A DNA stretch of 46,412 nucleotides from an uncultured Gammaproteobacteria bacterium (GTDB lineage Bacteria > Pseudomonadota > Gammaproteobacteria > Nitrosococcales > Methylophagaceae): contig CAJQLA010000011.1 in assembly GCA_905479075.1 (NCBI GenBank), positions 1-46,412 on the forward strand, given 5' to 3'. Shown here piece after piece: positions 16,299-24,905 of this stretch (its first letter is position 1; each line of letters starts with the position of its first letter). Position numbers and translations under genes: made by a program. A model generated the notes under the pieces. It had not been told where the DNA came from and searched no databases. It saw only the letters and a list, made by a program, of their open reading frames with translations.

Positions 16299-17276
16299 TC
16301 AGCTATATGTCCAAGCTAATATTCGCGTGACTTTATTGCCTTGTGCCATTTCTATTTCGTGTATATCAGCCGCCCCGAGCTTTCGAAGGTGTTTTGTGGC
16401 GGGCTTTAGATTGTCACTTTTTGACACGAGGCTGGTGAACCAGTGACATTGAGTGGCAAAGTCCTTACTTTCTTTTATCATTTTTTTAAGGAACAGCCGT
16501 TCACCGCCATTACACCATAGCTCAGCTTCTTGGCCACCAAAATTAAGCGTGGGAGATTCGGACTTTTTAGTGCCCAGTGTTTTATTGATTTGCTCACCAC
16601 GGTTGCGTGCCAGCTTGTTGACTTTTTGTTGGCTCCCTTTAAGGGCTTCTTCTAGTGAGGTATGGAAGGGTGGGTTACAGACGGTGACATCAAAATAATC
16701 GCCTGCTTGAATGATGCCTTTGAACATATGATTTTTATCTGCTTGCAAACGTAGTTTAAACGCATTTTTAAGTGATGGATTACTGGCGATGATCGTTGCT
16801 ACGTTATCAAGTGACTGCTGATTAATATCGCTGCCAACGCACTGCCAATCGTATATTTGGTGAGCTAATATTGGATATATGCCATTTGCCCCTGTCCCTA
16901 TATCGAGCAAGGTGATGTTTTGTTTTACTGGGGATGCGTTCGTAGTAGGGGTATCAATACCGAGTAATTCAGCGATGGTATGGATGTAATCTGCTCTGCC
17001 TGGGATAGGCGGGCAAAGTGCGCCCTCTGGAATATGCCAGTCAACAATATTGTAGTGGTGTTTTAACAGGGCGGTATTGAGTGCATTGACAGCCAGTGGG
17101 TTGGCAAAGTCGATGGAGAGATTACCGTGATTATTTGTTTTTACATAGCTTGAAAGCGCAGGGTAGCACCTGACAAGCGCTGTGAAGTCATAACCAGATT
17201 GATGACAGTTTCTTGGATGCAAGCCTTTGCGACGAGGGGCTGTTTGCTTATTGCTGTGTCGGCGGCGTGTGGTCAC
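16299..17276 (-). CDS. rlmF: 23S rRNA (adenine-1618-N6)-methyltransferase RlmF
   Basis: This 325-residue SAM-dependent methyltransferase modifies A1618 of 23S rRNA. The opening GLHPRNCHQSGYDF, the SAM loop LLDIGTGANGIYP and the catalytic NPPFH motif are all family hallmarks. Length is slightly above the E. coli protein owing to a basic N-terminal extension (TTRRRHSNKQTAPRRK). The gene lies downstream of ettA on the same strand but is separated from it by a strong terminator at 17347-17383, so it is probably transcribed independently. Confidence 0.95.
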   Translation of the reverse strand: MTTRRRHSNKQTAPRRKGLHPRNCHQSGYDFTALVRCYPALSSYVKTNNHGNLSIDFANPLAVNALNTALLKHHYNIVDWHIPEGALCPPIPGRADYIHTIAELLGIDTPTTNASPVKQNITLLDIGTGANGIYPILAHQIYDWQCVGSDINQQSLDNVATIIASNPSLKNAFKLRLQADKNHMFKGIIQAGDYFDVTVCNPPFHTSLEEALKGSQQKVNKLARNRGEQINKTLGTKKSESPTLNFGGQEAELWCNGGERLFLKKMIKESKDFATQCHWFTSLVSKSDNLKPATKHLRKLGAADIHEIEMAQGNKVTRILAWTYS

Positions 17277-17346
17277 AGTGGTGAGTCTGTAGGTTTAAAG
17301 TATGAGCGCTATTATAAGCTGAATATAACTTGCCAGCTTTAAAAAT

Positions 17347-17383
17347 AAAACGGGATAAACCAGTGCTGGCTTATCCCGTTTTT
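17347..17383 (-). terminator. Rho-independent terminator after ettA
   Basis: AAAACGGGATAA and TTATCCCGTTTT form a near-perfect stem, extended inward by CCA/TGG past one A-C mismatch, with a GTGC loop. T runs follow on both strands, so it would work in either direction. It lies 25 bases beyond the ettA stop codon and separates ettA from rlmF. Confidence 0.9.
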
Positions 17384-17407
17384 AGTGTTAATGGTTTAGC
17401 TGATTCG

Positions 17408-19066
17408 CTAGCTCATCTTACGATATTTAATCCGTTCAGGCTGGTGATCTTTACCAAAGCGTTGTTTGTAGTCTTCGGCATATTCGGTGTAGTTGCCTTC
17501 AAAGAACACCACATTAGATTCACCTTCATATGCAATCATATGGGTACAGACACGATCTAGGAACCAGCGATCATGTGAAATCACGACGGCGGAACCGGGG
17601 AAGGCTAAAATTGCTTCTTCTAGTGCACGCAGGGTTTCAATATCAAGGTCATTAGTCGGTTCGTCGAGTAGCAGGACATTGCCACCTTCTTTTAATAGCT
17701 TGGCCATATGGAGTCGATTGCGTTCACCACCTGACAGGTCTTTGACGAATTTTTGTTGGTCTGAGCCTTTGAAGTTAAAGCGACCACAATAGGCTCGAGA
17801 TGGGGTGGTGTAGGTGCCGACGGTGATAATATCGTTACCTTCAGAGATTTCTTCAAACACGGTGTTTTTGCCATTAAGATCACGTGATTGATCGACATAG
17901 GCGAGTTGCACAGTGCTACCTAATTCTATCGAACCTGAATCGGGTTGTTCTTCGCCTGCTATCATGCGGAATAGGGTGGATTTACCCGCACCATTGGGGC
18001 CGATGATGCCAACAATGGCACCGGCTGGGATAGCTAGGTTGAGGTTATCGATTAATAACTTATCACCATAGGATTTGGTGACGTTGTTGATTTCAATCAC
18101 TTTGTCCCCTAGGCGTGGGCCAGGTGGAATATAGATTTCTTGGGTTTCATTACGCTTTTGGAATTCACGCGAGTTCATTTCTTCAAATGATTTTAGACGT
18201 GATTTTGATTTGGCTTGGCGGCCTTTAGCCCCTTGGCGTACCCATTCTAATTCGGCTTTGATGGCTTTGTTATGTGAGGCTTCTGCTTTGGCTTCTTGTT
18301 CTAGGCGGGCGTCTTTTTGCTCTAACCAAGATGAGTAGTTGCCTTCATAAGGAATACCGCGACCACGATCGAGTTCTAAAATCCAACCGGCTGCATTATC
18401 GAGGAAGTAACGATCATGGGTGATGGCAACCACTGTGCCTGGGAAGTCTTGTAAGAAACGTTCTATCCAGGCAATCGATTCTGCATCAAGATGATTCGTT
18501 GGCTCATCCAGCAATAACATATCTGGGTTATCAAGCAATAGGCGGCACAGTGCAACACGGCGACGCTCACCACCAGATAACACGGCGACATTGGCATCCC
18601 AATCAGGTAGGCGCAAGGCATCAGCCGCACGTTCAAGGGCGTTGTCTAGATTATGACCATCTTTGGCTTGGATCAGGTTTTCTAATTCAGCTTGTCTGGC
18701 TGCGAGGGCATCGAAGTCGGCATCAGGCTCCGCATAGGCCGAGTAGACTGCTTCGAGTTCTTCCACGGCACTTTTGACATCTGAGGCGGATTCTTCAACA
18801 ATTTGGCGTACGGTTTTGCTGTCATCAAGTTCGGGTTCTTGTGGAAGATAACCGACTTTGATATTGGGCATCGGGACGGCTTCACCAAGATAGTCACTAT
18901 CCAGCCCTGCCATAATTTTAAGTAAGCTTGATTTACCCGAACCATTTAAGCCCAATACACCAATTTTGGCACCGGGAAAGAATGACAGCGAAATGTCTTT
19001 TAGAATTTCACGTTTTGGCGGCACAATTTTGCCAACGCGGTTCATGCTATATACGTACTGGGCCAT
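17408..19066 (-). CDS. ettA: Energy-dependent translational throttle EttA (ABC-F)
   Basis: This 552-residue soluble ABC-F protein binds the ribosomal E site and gates entry into elongation according to ATP/ADP status. It has two nucleotide-binding domains. The first has Walker A GLNGSGKSS (39-47) and signature LSGGERRR. The second has GPNGAGKST near residue 355 and LSGGERNR. They are joined by the basic, coiled P-site tRNA interaction motif linker (REFQKRNETQEIYIPPGPRLG end). Length matches E. coli EttA. Its leader contains a repeated ATATGAGTT that may form alternative hairpins. Confidence 0.96.
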   Translation of the reverse strand: MAQYVYSMNRVGKIVPPKREILKDISLSFFPGAKIGVLGLNGSGKSSLLKIMAGLDSDYLGEAVPMPNIKVGYLPQEPELDDSKTVRQIVEESASDVKSAVEELEAVYSAYAEPDADFDALAARQAELENLIQAKDGHNLDNALERAADALRLPDWDANVAVLSGGERRRVALCRLLLDNPDMLLLDEPTNHLDAESIAWIERFLQDFPGTVVAITHDRYFLDNAAGWILELDRGRGIPYEGNYSSWLEQKDARLEQEAKAEASHNKAIKAELEWVRQGAKGRQAKSKSRLKSFEEMNSREFQKRNETQEIYIPPGPRLGDKVIEINNVTKSYGDKLLIDNLNLAIPAGAIVGIIGPNGAGKSTLFRMIAGEEQPDSGSIELGSTVQLAYVDQSRDLNGKNTVFEEISEGNDIITVGTYTTPSRAYCGRFNFKGSDQQKFVKDLSGGERNRLHMAKLLKEGGNVLLLDEPTNDLDIETLRALEEAILAFPGSAVVISHDRWFLDRVCTHMIAYEGESNVVFFEGNYTEYAEDYKQRFGKDHQPERIKYRKMS

Positions 19067-19070
19067 GTTG

Positions 19071-19133
19071 AACTCATATCAATAAAAGAGTTGATTTTAC
19101 CGACGATAAACTCATATAGCTAATCAATATGAG
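19071..19133 (-). promoter_or_regulatory. Possible alternative-hairpin leader of ettA
   Basis: Reading leftward, CTCATAT (19133-19127) can pair with ATATGAG at 19117-19111 (9-base loop). It can instead pair with a second identical ATATGAG at 19079-19073, which lies a few bases before the ettA ATG and includes its only ribosome-site-like bases. The two pairings are mutually exclusive. This is seen in sequence only and no regulatory function is demonstrated. Confidence 0.4.
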
Positions 19134-19285
19134 ATTGGTTAAGTGTCGCGAATTTGTAACTACGATTAAAACTAAACTTGTTATGGCTTTGTCAGAGTCA
19201 GACTTGATTGATTTTGTGTTTTTCTAATCTCTTTATTTAAGCTAATCTATCTCTAGTATTATTTAATTTATTTCAGGAAGTTATT

Positions 19286-19780
19286 GTGTCAGGAAAACTT
19301 TATATTATTCTCGCGGCTGCTTTAATCGGCTTTTATTTGTATATAACCTACACACCTGCATTGACTGAGGCTGAGTTGGCAGCCAATCAACAAGCGAGTA
19401 TGGATTATTTAGAGTCAAACAAGGTCACACCTGGCTTGATTGTGACTGAATCTGGTTTGCAATATAAGGTGTTACAGGCAGGAACAGGCACTGTGTATCC
19501 TAAATTAACAGATAGTGTGACGGTACATTATGAAGGTAGTTTGATTGACGGTACGGTTTTCGATAGTTCTGTTGCCCGTGGCAAGCCAATTAGCTTTGGG
19601 CTTGAACGCGTGATCGCAGGTTGGAAGGAAGGTATACCTTTGATGGTAGTTGGCGAGAAGGCGCGTTTTTTTATTCCGCCTGATCTGGCTTATGGAGAAA
19701 ACTGGGCTGGTGATATTCCGCCTAATTCGGTATTGGTTTTTGATGTGGAGTTACTCGCGATCAATGGTGAAGCGAACTAG
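19286..19780 (+). CDS. Membrane-anchored FKBP-type peptidyl-prolyl isomerase (copy 1)
   Basis: This 164-residue protein has an N-terminal hydrophobic anchor (residues 4-20), a short linker and one FKBP domain (about 58-160). The domain shows VHYEGSLIDGTVFDSS, a GWKEGIPLM segment and the C-terminal IPPNSVLVFDVELL, all typical of active FKBPs of the FklB/FkpA group. A strong AGGAAG at 19275-19280 precedes the GTG start. A close paralogue lies at 23297. Its probable site is the periplasmic face of the inner membrane, helping proline isomerisation in exported proteins. Confidence 0.93.
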   Translation: MSGKLYIILAAALIGFYLYITYTPALTEAELAANQQASMDYLESNKVTPGLIVTESGLQYKVLQAGTGTVYPKLTDSVTVHYEGSLIDGTVFDSSVARGKPISFGLERVIAGWKEGIPLMVVGEKARFFIPPDLAYGENWAGDIPPNSVLVFDVELLAINGEAN

Positions 19781-19896
19781 TTCAATTACAGATAATTAAC
19801 TAAACGTTGTGTGATGTGAGAAAGGTTGTATCTATAAGCGATTGACGAGCGCCTTGTGTCCCCCGTAATACCAACTAAAAATAAAAGGATTTTAGT

Positions 19897-20877
19897 ATGC
19901 CCAATCATGATGAAGTCAATCTGACGACGAATATCAGTTTAGCAGTGAAGCTGATGGAAGATTTGATTACGCCGACTTTTGTTATCAATAGCGATGGTGT
20001 TGTCATTATTTGGAATAAAGCTTGTGAGATGATTACAGGCGTCGAGGCTAAAACTGTCATTGGTACTAAAAAACACTGGATGGCTCTTTATGATAAGCCT
20101 AGAATGTGTTTAGCGGATGCTGTGTTAAAGGGCAATATTACGGATGAAGAATTATCCTCCTTATATGACTCACATTCCCAGCCAGTAATTGATAGGAAGG
20201 GACAATTTCTTCATGCACACAATTGGTGTGTTGTGCCAAACATTCCGGGTGAAAAATACCTTTCATTTGATGCTGGGCCTATCTACAACGAGTGTGGTGA
20301 TATCGTTGCTGTTGTTGAGACGATAAGCGATCTGACTGAGCTAAAAAATACTCAGATACAACTCGAAAAATTGGCTACATTTGACGGTTTAACAGGGATC
20401 GCTAATAGGCGTCATTTTGACGATCAATTGAATTCGATTTGGTTGAATGCCCAAAGATATAAGCAGCCGTTAAGCTTACTTATGATCGATGTTGATTACT
20501 TTAAACAATATAACGATACCTATGGTCATCAAGAGGGTGACGATTGTCTAGTTAATGTCGCAAACTGCATCGATAAAGAATTAAAAAGGTCGCTTGATAT
20601 GGCCTTTCGTTATGGCGGAGAAGAATTTGCAGTTTTATTGCCTGATACTAATCGGACGGGTGCATATTACATGGCCGAAAAGATCCGGGAAGCTATTAGC
20701 GAAATGGCATTAGAACATACAGGTAGTCAAGTTTCAGCGTTGGTGACAGTGAGCATTGGTATCGGCACTCTCTGCCCTGAGCCAGGTTTGAATTCTGATA
20801 AATTAGTATTAGGAGCAGATGAGGCGCTGTACTTAGCAAAAGCAGAAGGTAGAAACCGTAGTAACTTGGCTACTTAA
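19897..20877 (+). CDS. PAS-GGDEF diguanylate cyclase
   Basis: This 326-residue cytoplasmic signalling enzyme makes cyclic di-GMP. A PAS domain (about 20-145; IWNKACEMITGVEA) senses an unknown input. The GGDEF domain (about 155-325) has an intact GGEEF at 240-244 and an RxxD inhibitory site (RSLD, 231-234) five residues before it, so it should be active and product-inhibited. TFDGLTGIANRR opens the domain. AAAGGA precedes the ATG. It sits between the two FKBP paralogues and ends at a hairpin facing the opposing GATase-GNAT gene. Confidence 0.94.
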   Translation: MPNHDEVNLTTNISLAVKLMEDLITPTFVINSDGVVIIWNKACEMITGVEAKTVIGTKKHWMALYDKPRMCLADAVLKGNITDEELSSLYDSHSQPVIDRKGQFLHAHNWCVVPNIPGEKYLSFDAGPIYNECGDIVAVVETISDLTELKNTQIQLEKLATFDGLTGIANRRHFDDQLNSIWLNAQRYKQPLSLLMIDVDYFKQYNDTYGHQEGDDCLVNVANCIDKELKRSLDMAFRYGGEEFAVLLPDTNRTGAYYMAEKIREAISEMALEHTGSQVSALVTVSIGIGTLCPEPGLNSDKLVLGADEALYLAKAEGRNRSNLAT

Positions 20878-20880
20878 TTC

Positions 20881-20902
20881 ATTAAAACATTCGTGTTTTA
20901 AT
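20881..20902. terminator. Hairpin with TTCG loop between convergent genes
   Basis: ATTAAAACA (20881-20889) and TGTTTTAAT (20894-20902) pair perfectly around TTCG, an exceptionally stable tetraloop. It begins 4 bases after the diguanylate cyclase stop and ends 40 bases before the stop of the opposing gene. The stem is AT-rich, with A/T runs inside it, and could serve as a bidirectional terminator. Confidence 0.6.
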
Positions 20903-20942
20903 TATGAATGTTGGGTTTAAGTTGCGATGACTTTCTTTGCTT

Positions 20943-22118
20943 TCAGTTTATTTCTAAACACATCTCAATATGAGGAATGCCAGCGTCGAGAAATTCACTA
21001 CCTTGTGCGATAAACCCGTGTTGTTGGTAAAAAGCTTTAGCGTGAGTTTGTGACCACAGTATGAGTTGACGTTGTTTTTGTTGTTTAGCCAGCCCAATAA
21101 GTTTTTGTAGCATAGCTGTGCCGACACCTTTATTTCTGTGCTGTTTTAGTACCGCCATTCGGCCGATTTTACCTTTTGATGTTAAGCGGGCAGTGCCGAC
21201 GGGTATGGCATTATAAAAGGCGATAATATGCATCGCTGCTTGATCTTGATTATCCCATTCTTCTGCTTTGGAGACACCTTGTTCTTCAATAAATACTTCA
21301 GTCCGTACCGTTTGTGCAAGTGGTGCAGCATTGGACCAGTCCATTACTATCAGCTCAATACCAAATTGTTCAGTATTGAGCTGGTGGTAGTAACGCTGTA
21401 CAAAGCGTTTTAAGATATGTTGTGCATAAGGCGTTGTACCCGCATTAACAGCTTGGGTGAGGTGAATAGCTTGCTCAGGTTTAAAATAGCCAAAATGTTT
21501 GTAGGCTTCGATACGTAAACTAAAGCCTTCGCCATCGCCTTCGGGGTGAAATTGTGTAGCGTAAATATTTTTGGCGAGACGAAACATTTGTACTGGACAA
21601 CGTTGACCGGTCATTAATAACGTGGCTTGCTCTGGTACATTGTCACAGGCTTCTTTATGACCCAGTAGAGCGTTGATGGCGGAGGGGAAGCCCTTTAATA
21701 AGGGATCATTCTTACCTTGTTCTGTAATATCAAGTGATACGCAGCCGACATCTTCACCGTAGCGTTTGCTGATTGGTGTGCCTAGATGGTTACCTAATAG
21801 GCCATTTCCCGAGCAGGCACCTAGGAAAGGGAAGTCATATTTGATGACTTGGCTGAGTAGTCGCTCAAAATCGGCCTCTATTTTATGTTGAATAGCAGAC
21901 TTTTGATCATTGGGTGTGCTTATATCAAAAGGGCTGCCACCTACAATGATGGCACTGTAATCATCGATAGATAAATAGTCAGGGATGCCAGATTGCTCAA
22001 TACGAAGTCGTTGAGTTTGGTTTTCTGTCAGATCGCCATATTTTAGGATAGCCTGATATTCGTTATCTGATGTATCGTCTTCTGGACGAAGTTGGATAAT
22101 AAGGACAGGTTTAGACAA
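20943..22118 (-). CDS. Class I glutamine amidotransferase-GNAT acetyltransferase fusion
   Basis: This is a 391-residue two-domain protein. Residues 1-245 are a GMP-synthase-like class I amidotransferase with nucleophile Cys102 in FLGACSGNG and the His191/Glu193 pair in QFHPE, so the triad is complete. Residues 250-391 are a GNAT acyltransferase with the EVFIEEQGVSKAEEWDNQD opening and the acetyl-CoA loop HRNKGVGTAM. The frame is continuous through the junction, so this is a true fusion. The substrate is unknown. Glutamine-derived ammonia and an acyl-CoA reaction could act on one small molecule. The next gene encodes a free-standing relative of its GNAT half. Confidence 0.92.
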   Translation of the reverse strand: MSKPVLIIQLRPEDDTSDNEYQAILKYGDLTENQTQRLRIEQSGIPDYLSIDDYSAIIVGGSPFDISTPNDQKSAIQHKIEADFERLLSQVIKYDFPFLGACSGNGLLGNHLGTPISKRYGEDVGCVSLDITEQGKNDPLLKGFPSAINALLGHKEACDNVPEQATLLMTGQRCPVQMFRLAKNIYATQFHPEGDGEGFSLRIEAYKHFGYFKPEQAIHLTQAVNAGTTPYAQHILKRFVQRYYHQLNTEQFGIELIVMDWSNAAPLAQTVRTEVFIEEQGVSKAEEWDNQDQAAMHIIAFYNAIPVGTARLTSKGKIGRMAVLKQHRNKGVGTAMLQKLIGLAKQQKQRQLILWSQTHAKAFYQQHGFIAQGSEFLDAGIPHIEMCLEIN

Positions 22119-22197
22119 GGTGAGGTTGCTCTGACTTTGACAGTTTTGGTTAGTGTAGCGGAGTGTTTGTAGCTAAGGCAATGTTAGGTGGAATGCA

Positions 22198-22620
22198 TTA
22201 AACCGATAGGTATAAGACCATTTTGATATGGGGTTCGCCTGCTTGTAAAAATTTATCACCTTGGGCCATGAAGCCATGTTTGATATAGAGATATTCAATG
22301 CGGTGTGGGCAATTTACCGTTAATAGTTTAAAGCGGCTCTGTTTGGCCATTTCTATCAACTTTTGTAACATAGCTGAACCGACACCTTGGTTTCGAAAGT
22401 CTTTTAAGACAGCCATATGCCCAATGATGCCATCAGGTGTCAGTCTCGCCGTGCCGATGGCATTGCCATCAAATGAGGCGACGACATGCAGTGCATGTTC
22501 ATCGCCATCATCCCATTCCTCTGTCTCCGCACGCTTTTGCTCTTTTATAAAGACCGCTTCGCGAATTGGAATGGCTGCCACATCAGCGTGGAGCCAGTCG
22601 GCCATTAATAGTTTCAGCAT
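22198..22620 (-). CDS. GNAT-family acetyltransferase
   Basis: This 140-residue acyl-CoA-dependent N-acetyltransferase of the ElaA/YjcF-like group has AVFIKEQKRAETEEWDDGD, then GTARLTPDGIIGHMAVL and the CoA-binding FRNQGVGSAM. It is strikingly similar along its full length to the C-terminal half of the fusion protein encoded next (shared MAVLK, GVG, AMLQKLI, HGF.AQG and GEPHI-type segments), so the two arose by duplication. It starts 22 bases after the AhpD-like gene. The acceptor substrate is unknown. Confidence 0.92.
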   Translation of the reverse strand: MLKLLMADWLHADVAAIPIREAVFIKEQKRAETEEWDDGDEHALHVVASFDGNAIGTARLTPDGIIGHMAVLKDFRNQGVGSAMLQKLIEMAKQSRFKLLTVNCPHRIEYLYIKHGFMAQGDKFLQAGEPHIKMVLYLSV

Positions 22621-22642
22621 ATATAATGAAATTAGTTTTTAA

Positions 22643-23182
22643 TTAAGCAAAAGGTGCAAAGGCAGCATCAAGCGGTGTCTTTGCGATATGGTTTAGGTAG
22701 TTACTCATGGTTTTTTGAGCTAGCACTAGCAGTACATCTGCAATAGAACGATCGGTGAAGCCTGCTTGTTTAAACGCGTCAACATCAGTAGGGTCAACAT
22801 TACCTCTATTTCGAACGATTTCTAGGGTAAATGTACGTAAGGCTTCCAGTTTGTCAGTAGGTAGTGCAGTTTGGTTTTTAATCGCATCACAAATGCTTTG
22901 ATCAACGCCCATACCAACAGCGACAGCCACATGTGCTGGGAAGCAATAATGGCAGTCGTGCTCATTATTAATGGTTTGCCATGCTACGGTCATTTCCTCT
23001 GCTGTGAAGGCTGTTTCGGTGACGAGTTGGTGAAGTGTCATATAGCCTTTTAATGCTTGTGGTGAGGCGGCAAGCATGGCGTGAAAGTTAGGTATCATGC
23101 CAATGCTTTTTTGCATTTGGTCTAGTAAAACTTGGCTTTCTGATGGGGTTTGGTCTTTTACTAATACAGGTAATGTAGCCAT
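22643..23182 (-). CDS. Carboxymuconolactone decarboxylase/AhpD-like protein
   Basis: This is a 179-residue all-helical protein. The EHDCHYCFPAH motif supplies the redox Cys77/Cys80 pair and His84, as in the AhpD-like peroxidase branch of the CMD family. Activity as an alkylhydroperoxidase is therefore more likely than muconolactone chemistry. It is the first gene of a leftward group with the two GNAT-containing proteins and is divergent from the second FKBP gene. A true decarboxylase would normally lack this CxxC. Confidence 0.9.
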   Translation of the reverse strand: MATLPVLVKDQTPSESQVLLDQMQKSIGMIPNFHAMLAASPQALKGYMTLHQLVTETAFTAEEMTVAWQTINNEHDCHYCFPAHVAVAVGMGVDQSICDAIKNQTALPTDKLEALRTFTLEIVRNRGNVDPTDVDAFKQAGFTDRSIADVLLVLAQKTMSNYLNHIAKTPLDAAFAPFA

Positions 23183-23296
23183 CTATGTTTCCTTGTAGAT
23201 ATGTTAGGGTGAGTATTTTTTATAACGAAGCTGCTAACTTTAGTCTTAGGATGATGAGATTGCAATAAGTTGATGGCTTTATCTAAAGGTTAAATT

Positions 23297-23785
23297 GTGA
23301 CTGAAGTTATTATTATCGCTATTGTTGTCGGTTTGGTTTTATTGAGTGTTTACCGAGTTTATACCTCTTCAGGGATGGACGAAGAGAATGCACAAACTAA
23401 GCAGGCAGGGCTTGATTTTTTGACCGATAACCAGCAAAAAGAAGGGGTTGAAGTGACTCCGTCTGGCTTGCAACATAGTTTGCTTGAGGCTGGTACAGGA
23501 ACGCAACACCCTGCAGCTAAAGATAGGGTTGAAGTACATTATGAAGGGCGATTGATTGATGGCACTGTGTTTGATAGTTCAATAAAAAGTGGTAAGTCAA
23601 CGAGCTTTGGTTTGAACCAAGTAATAAAAGGCTGGACTGAAGGTTTGCAGTTAATGGTGGAGGGGGAGAAAAGACGATTTTATATTCCCGCTAAGCTTGC
23701 TTATGGTAATCGTTGGATGGGTAATATTCCGCCTAGTTCTACATTAATTTTTGATGTTGAGTTGTTGGCGATTAAGAGCCAATAG
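23297..23785 (+). CDS. Membrane-anchored FKBP-type peptidyl-prolyl isomerase (copy 2)
   Basis: This 162-residue protein has a hydrophobic N-terminus (residues 3-21) and one FKBP domain with VHYEGRLIDGTVFDSS, GWTEGLQLM and IPPSSTLIFDVELLAI. It shares architecture and long identical runs with the FKBP at 19286, so they are paralogues. The start is a GTG with AAAGG about 10 bases upstream. Surface residues differ enough to suggest separate clients, and both domains keep the conserved core. Confidence 0.92.
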   Translation: MTEVIIIAIVVGLVLLSVYRVYTSSGMDEENAQTKQAGLDFLTDNQQKEGVEVTPSGLQHSLLEAGTGTQHPAAKDRVEVHYEGRLIDGTVFDSSIKSGKSTSFGLNQVIKGWTEGLQLMVEGEKRRFYIPAKLAYGNRWMGNIPPSSTLIFDVELLAIKSQ

Positions 23786-24061
23786 CGTGTTGCCTACTAT
23801 CGTTGGTGTTTCTATTTCAACTATGAATAAAAATGGGTTATTTGCCATGGTGGTGTAGGAAATAACACAAATTGCGATTTTATCTATTAAGTAATATTAG
23901 ATTTAGTAATTTCAGTTTTTAGCTTTGATATTCGTCAGTAAAAACATTCAGTTGATGGAAGCAAGCCCCTCCTACTTGTTTCGACTATCTTAGCTTCAAG
24001 CTGTTATTGCTACCATCTCTTTTTAAGATCTTAATTTTCTCAGTTCTGTTACGATCTATTC

Positions 24062-24760
24062 GTGAAAAAATTACGTCGGTTATTTTTTAAATACCTTATC
24101 CGCTTTGTTTTGGCTTTTGTGGTGTTAAGTGTATTAGTTGTATTGCCATTTCGGTGGCTGAACCCACCAGTAACAATGGTGATGGCGGATCGCTGGTTGA
24201 GTTCTGAAAAACTAAATTTTAGTTTGCAGCAGCATTGGCTTGATTGGGAAGATATACCTAAACAAGCAGCATTGGCGGTGGTTACATCAGAAGATCAATC
24301 ATTCATGCAGCATTTAGGGTTTGATTTCAAAGCGATATTTGAGGCATTAAAATCATTTGGTCGTGGTGGTCACTTACGTGGTGCAAGCACCATAAGCCAA
24401 CAAGTCGCGCGTAATGTTTATTTGTGGACAGGGCGTAGTTGGTTTCGTAAAGGACTGGAGGTCTGGTTTACCTTATTGATCGAACTAACTTGGGGTAAAG
24501 AGCGCATTTTAGAGGTTTATCTGAATGTGGCAGAGTGGGGTGAAGGTGTTTTTGGTTTGGAGGCAGCAAGCTTATATCACTTTGGCAAATCGGCAAAACG
24601 ATTAAGCCCGATGCAAAGTGCTTTATTAGCTTCATCATTACCAAGCCCTTTGAAGTATAACCCTGCTAAACCCGCTGAACACTTGCGTGAGAGAGCAATA
24701 TGGAATTTGCAACAACAGCAGCGATTGGGTGGTGTGGGCTGGTTAAAAACGCTCGATTAG
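24062..24760 (+). CDS. mtgA: Monofunctional peptidoglycan glycosyltransferase MtgA
   Basis: This 232-residue GT51 enzyme polymerises lipid II into glycan strands at the inner membrane. It has one N-terminal membrane anchor (about 13-32), then the catalytic EDQSF motif with Glu77, the GASTISQQVARN motif (107-118) and KERILEVYLN with EWGEGVFGLEAA. There is no transpeptidase domain, so it is the monofunctional type. The start is GTG. The 276-base gap before it contains only a modest hairpin (GTTATTT 23837-23843 with AAATAAC 23860-23866) and no gene. Confidence 0.95.
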   Translation: MKKLRRLFFKYLIRFVLAFVVLSVLVVLPFRWLNPPVTMVMADRWLSSEKLNFSLQQHWLDWEDIPKQAALAVVTSEDQSFMQHLGFDFKAIFEALKSFGRGGHLRGASTISQQVARNVYLWTGRSWFRKGLEVWFTLLIELTWGKERILEVYLNVAEWGEGVFGLEAASLYHFGKSAKRLSPMQSALLASSLPSPLKYNPAKPAEHLRERAIWNLQQQQRLGGVGWLKTLD

Positions 24761-24905
24761 GAGGTAGTGAGTTTATCCAATCCTATTTGATGTATTCAAG
24801 TTTGAACAATTATCAGTAAAAGTTTGTCTATCAACAATAGAGATATTCACAACAGATCAGTCAGAGCATATAAAATAAGCTTAAATTTATCCTTAAGGAA
24901 ACATA

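Noticed and set aside
19286..23785. Composite transposon suggested by the flanking FKBP repeats
   Set aside because: The FKBP genes are diverged paralogues in direct orientation, with no inverted repeats, target duplication or transposase.
23837..23866. Hairpin before mtgA as a riboswitch
   Set aside because: It is only 7 bp with a long loop, and nothing matches a known riboswitch core. It is noted only as a weak inverted repeat.
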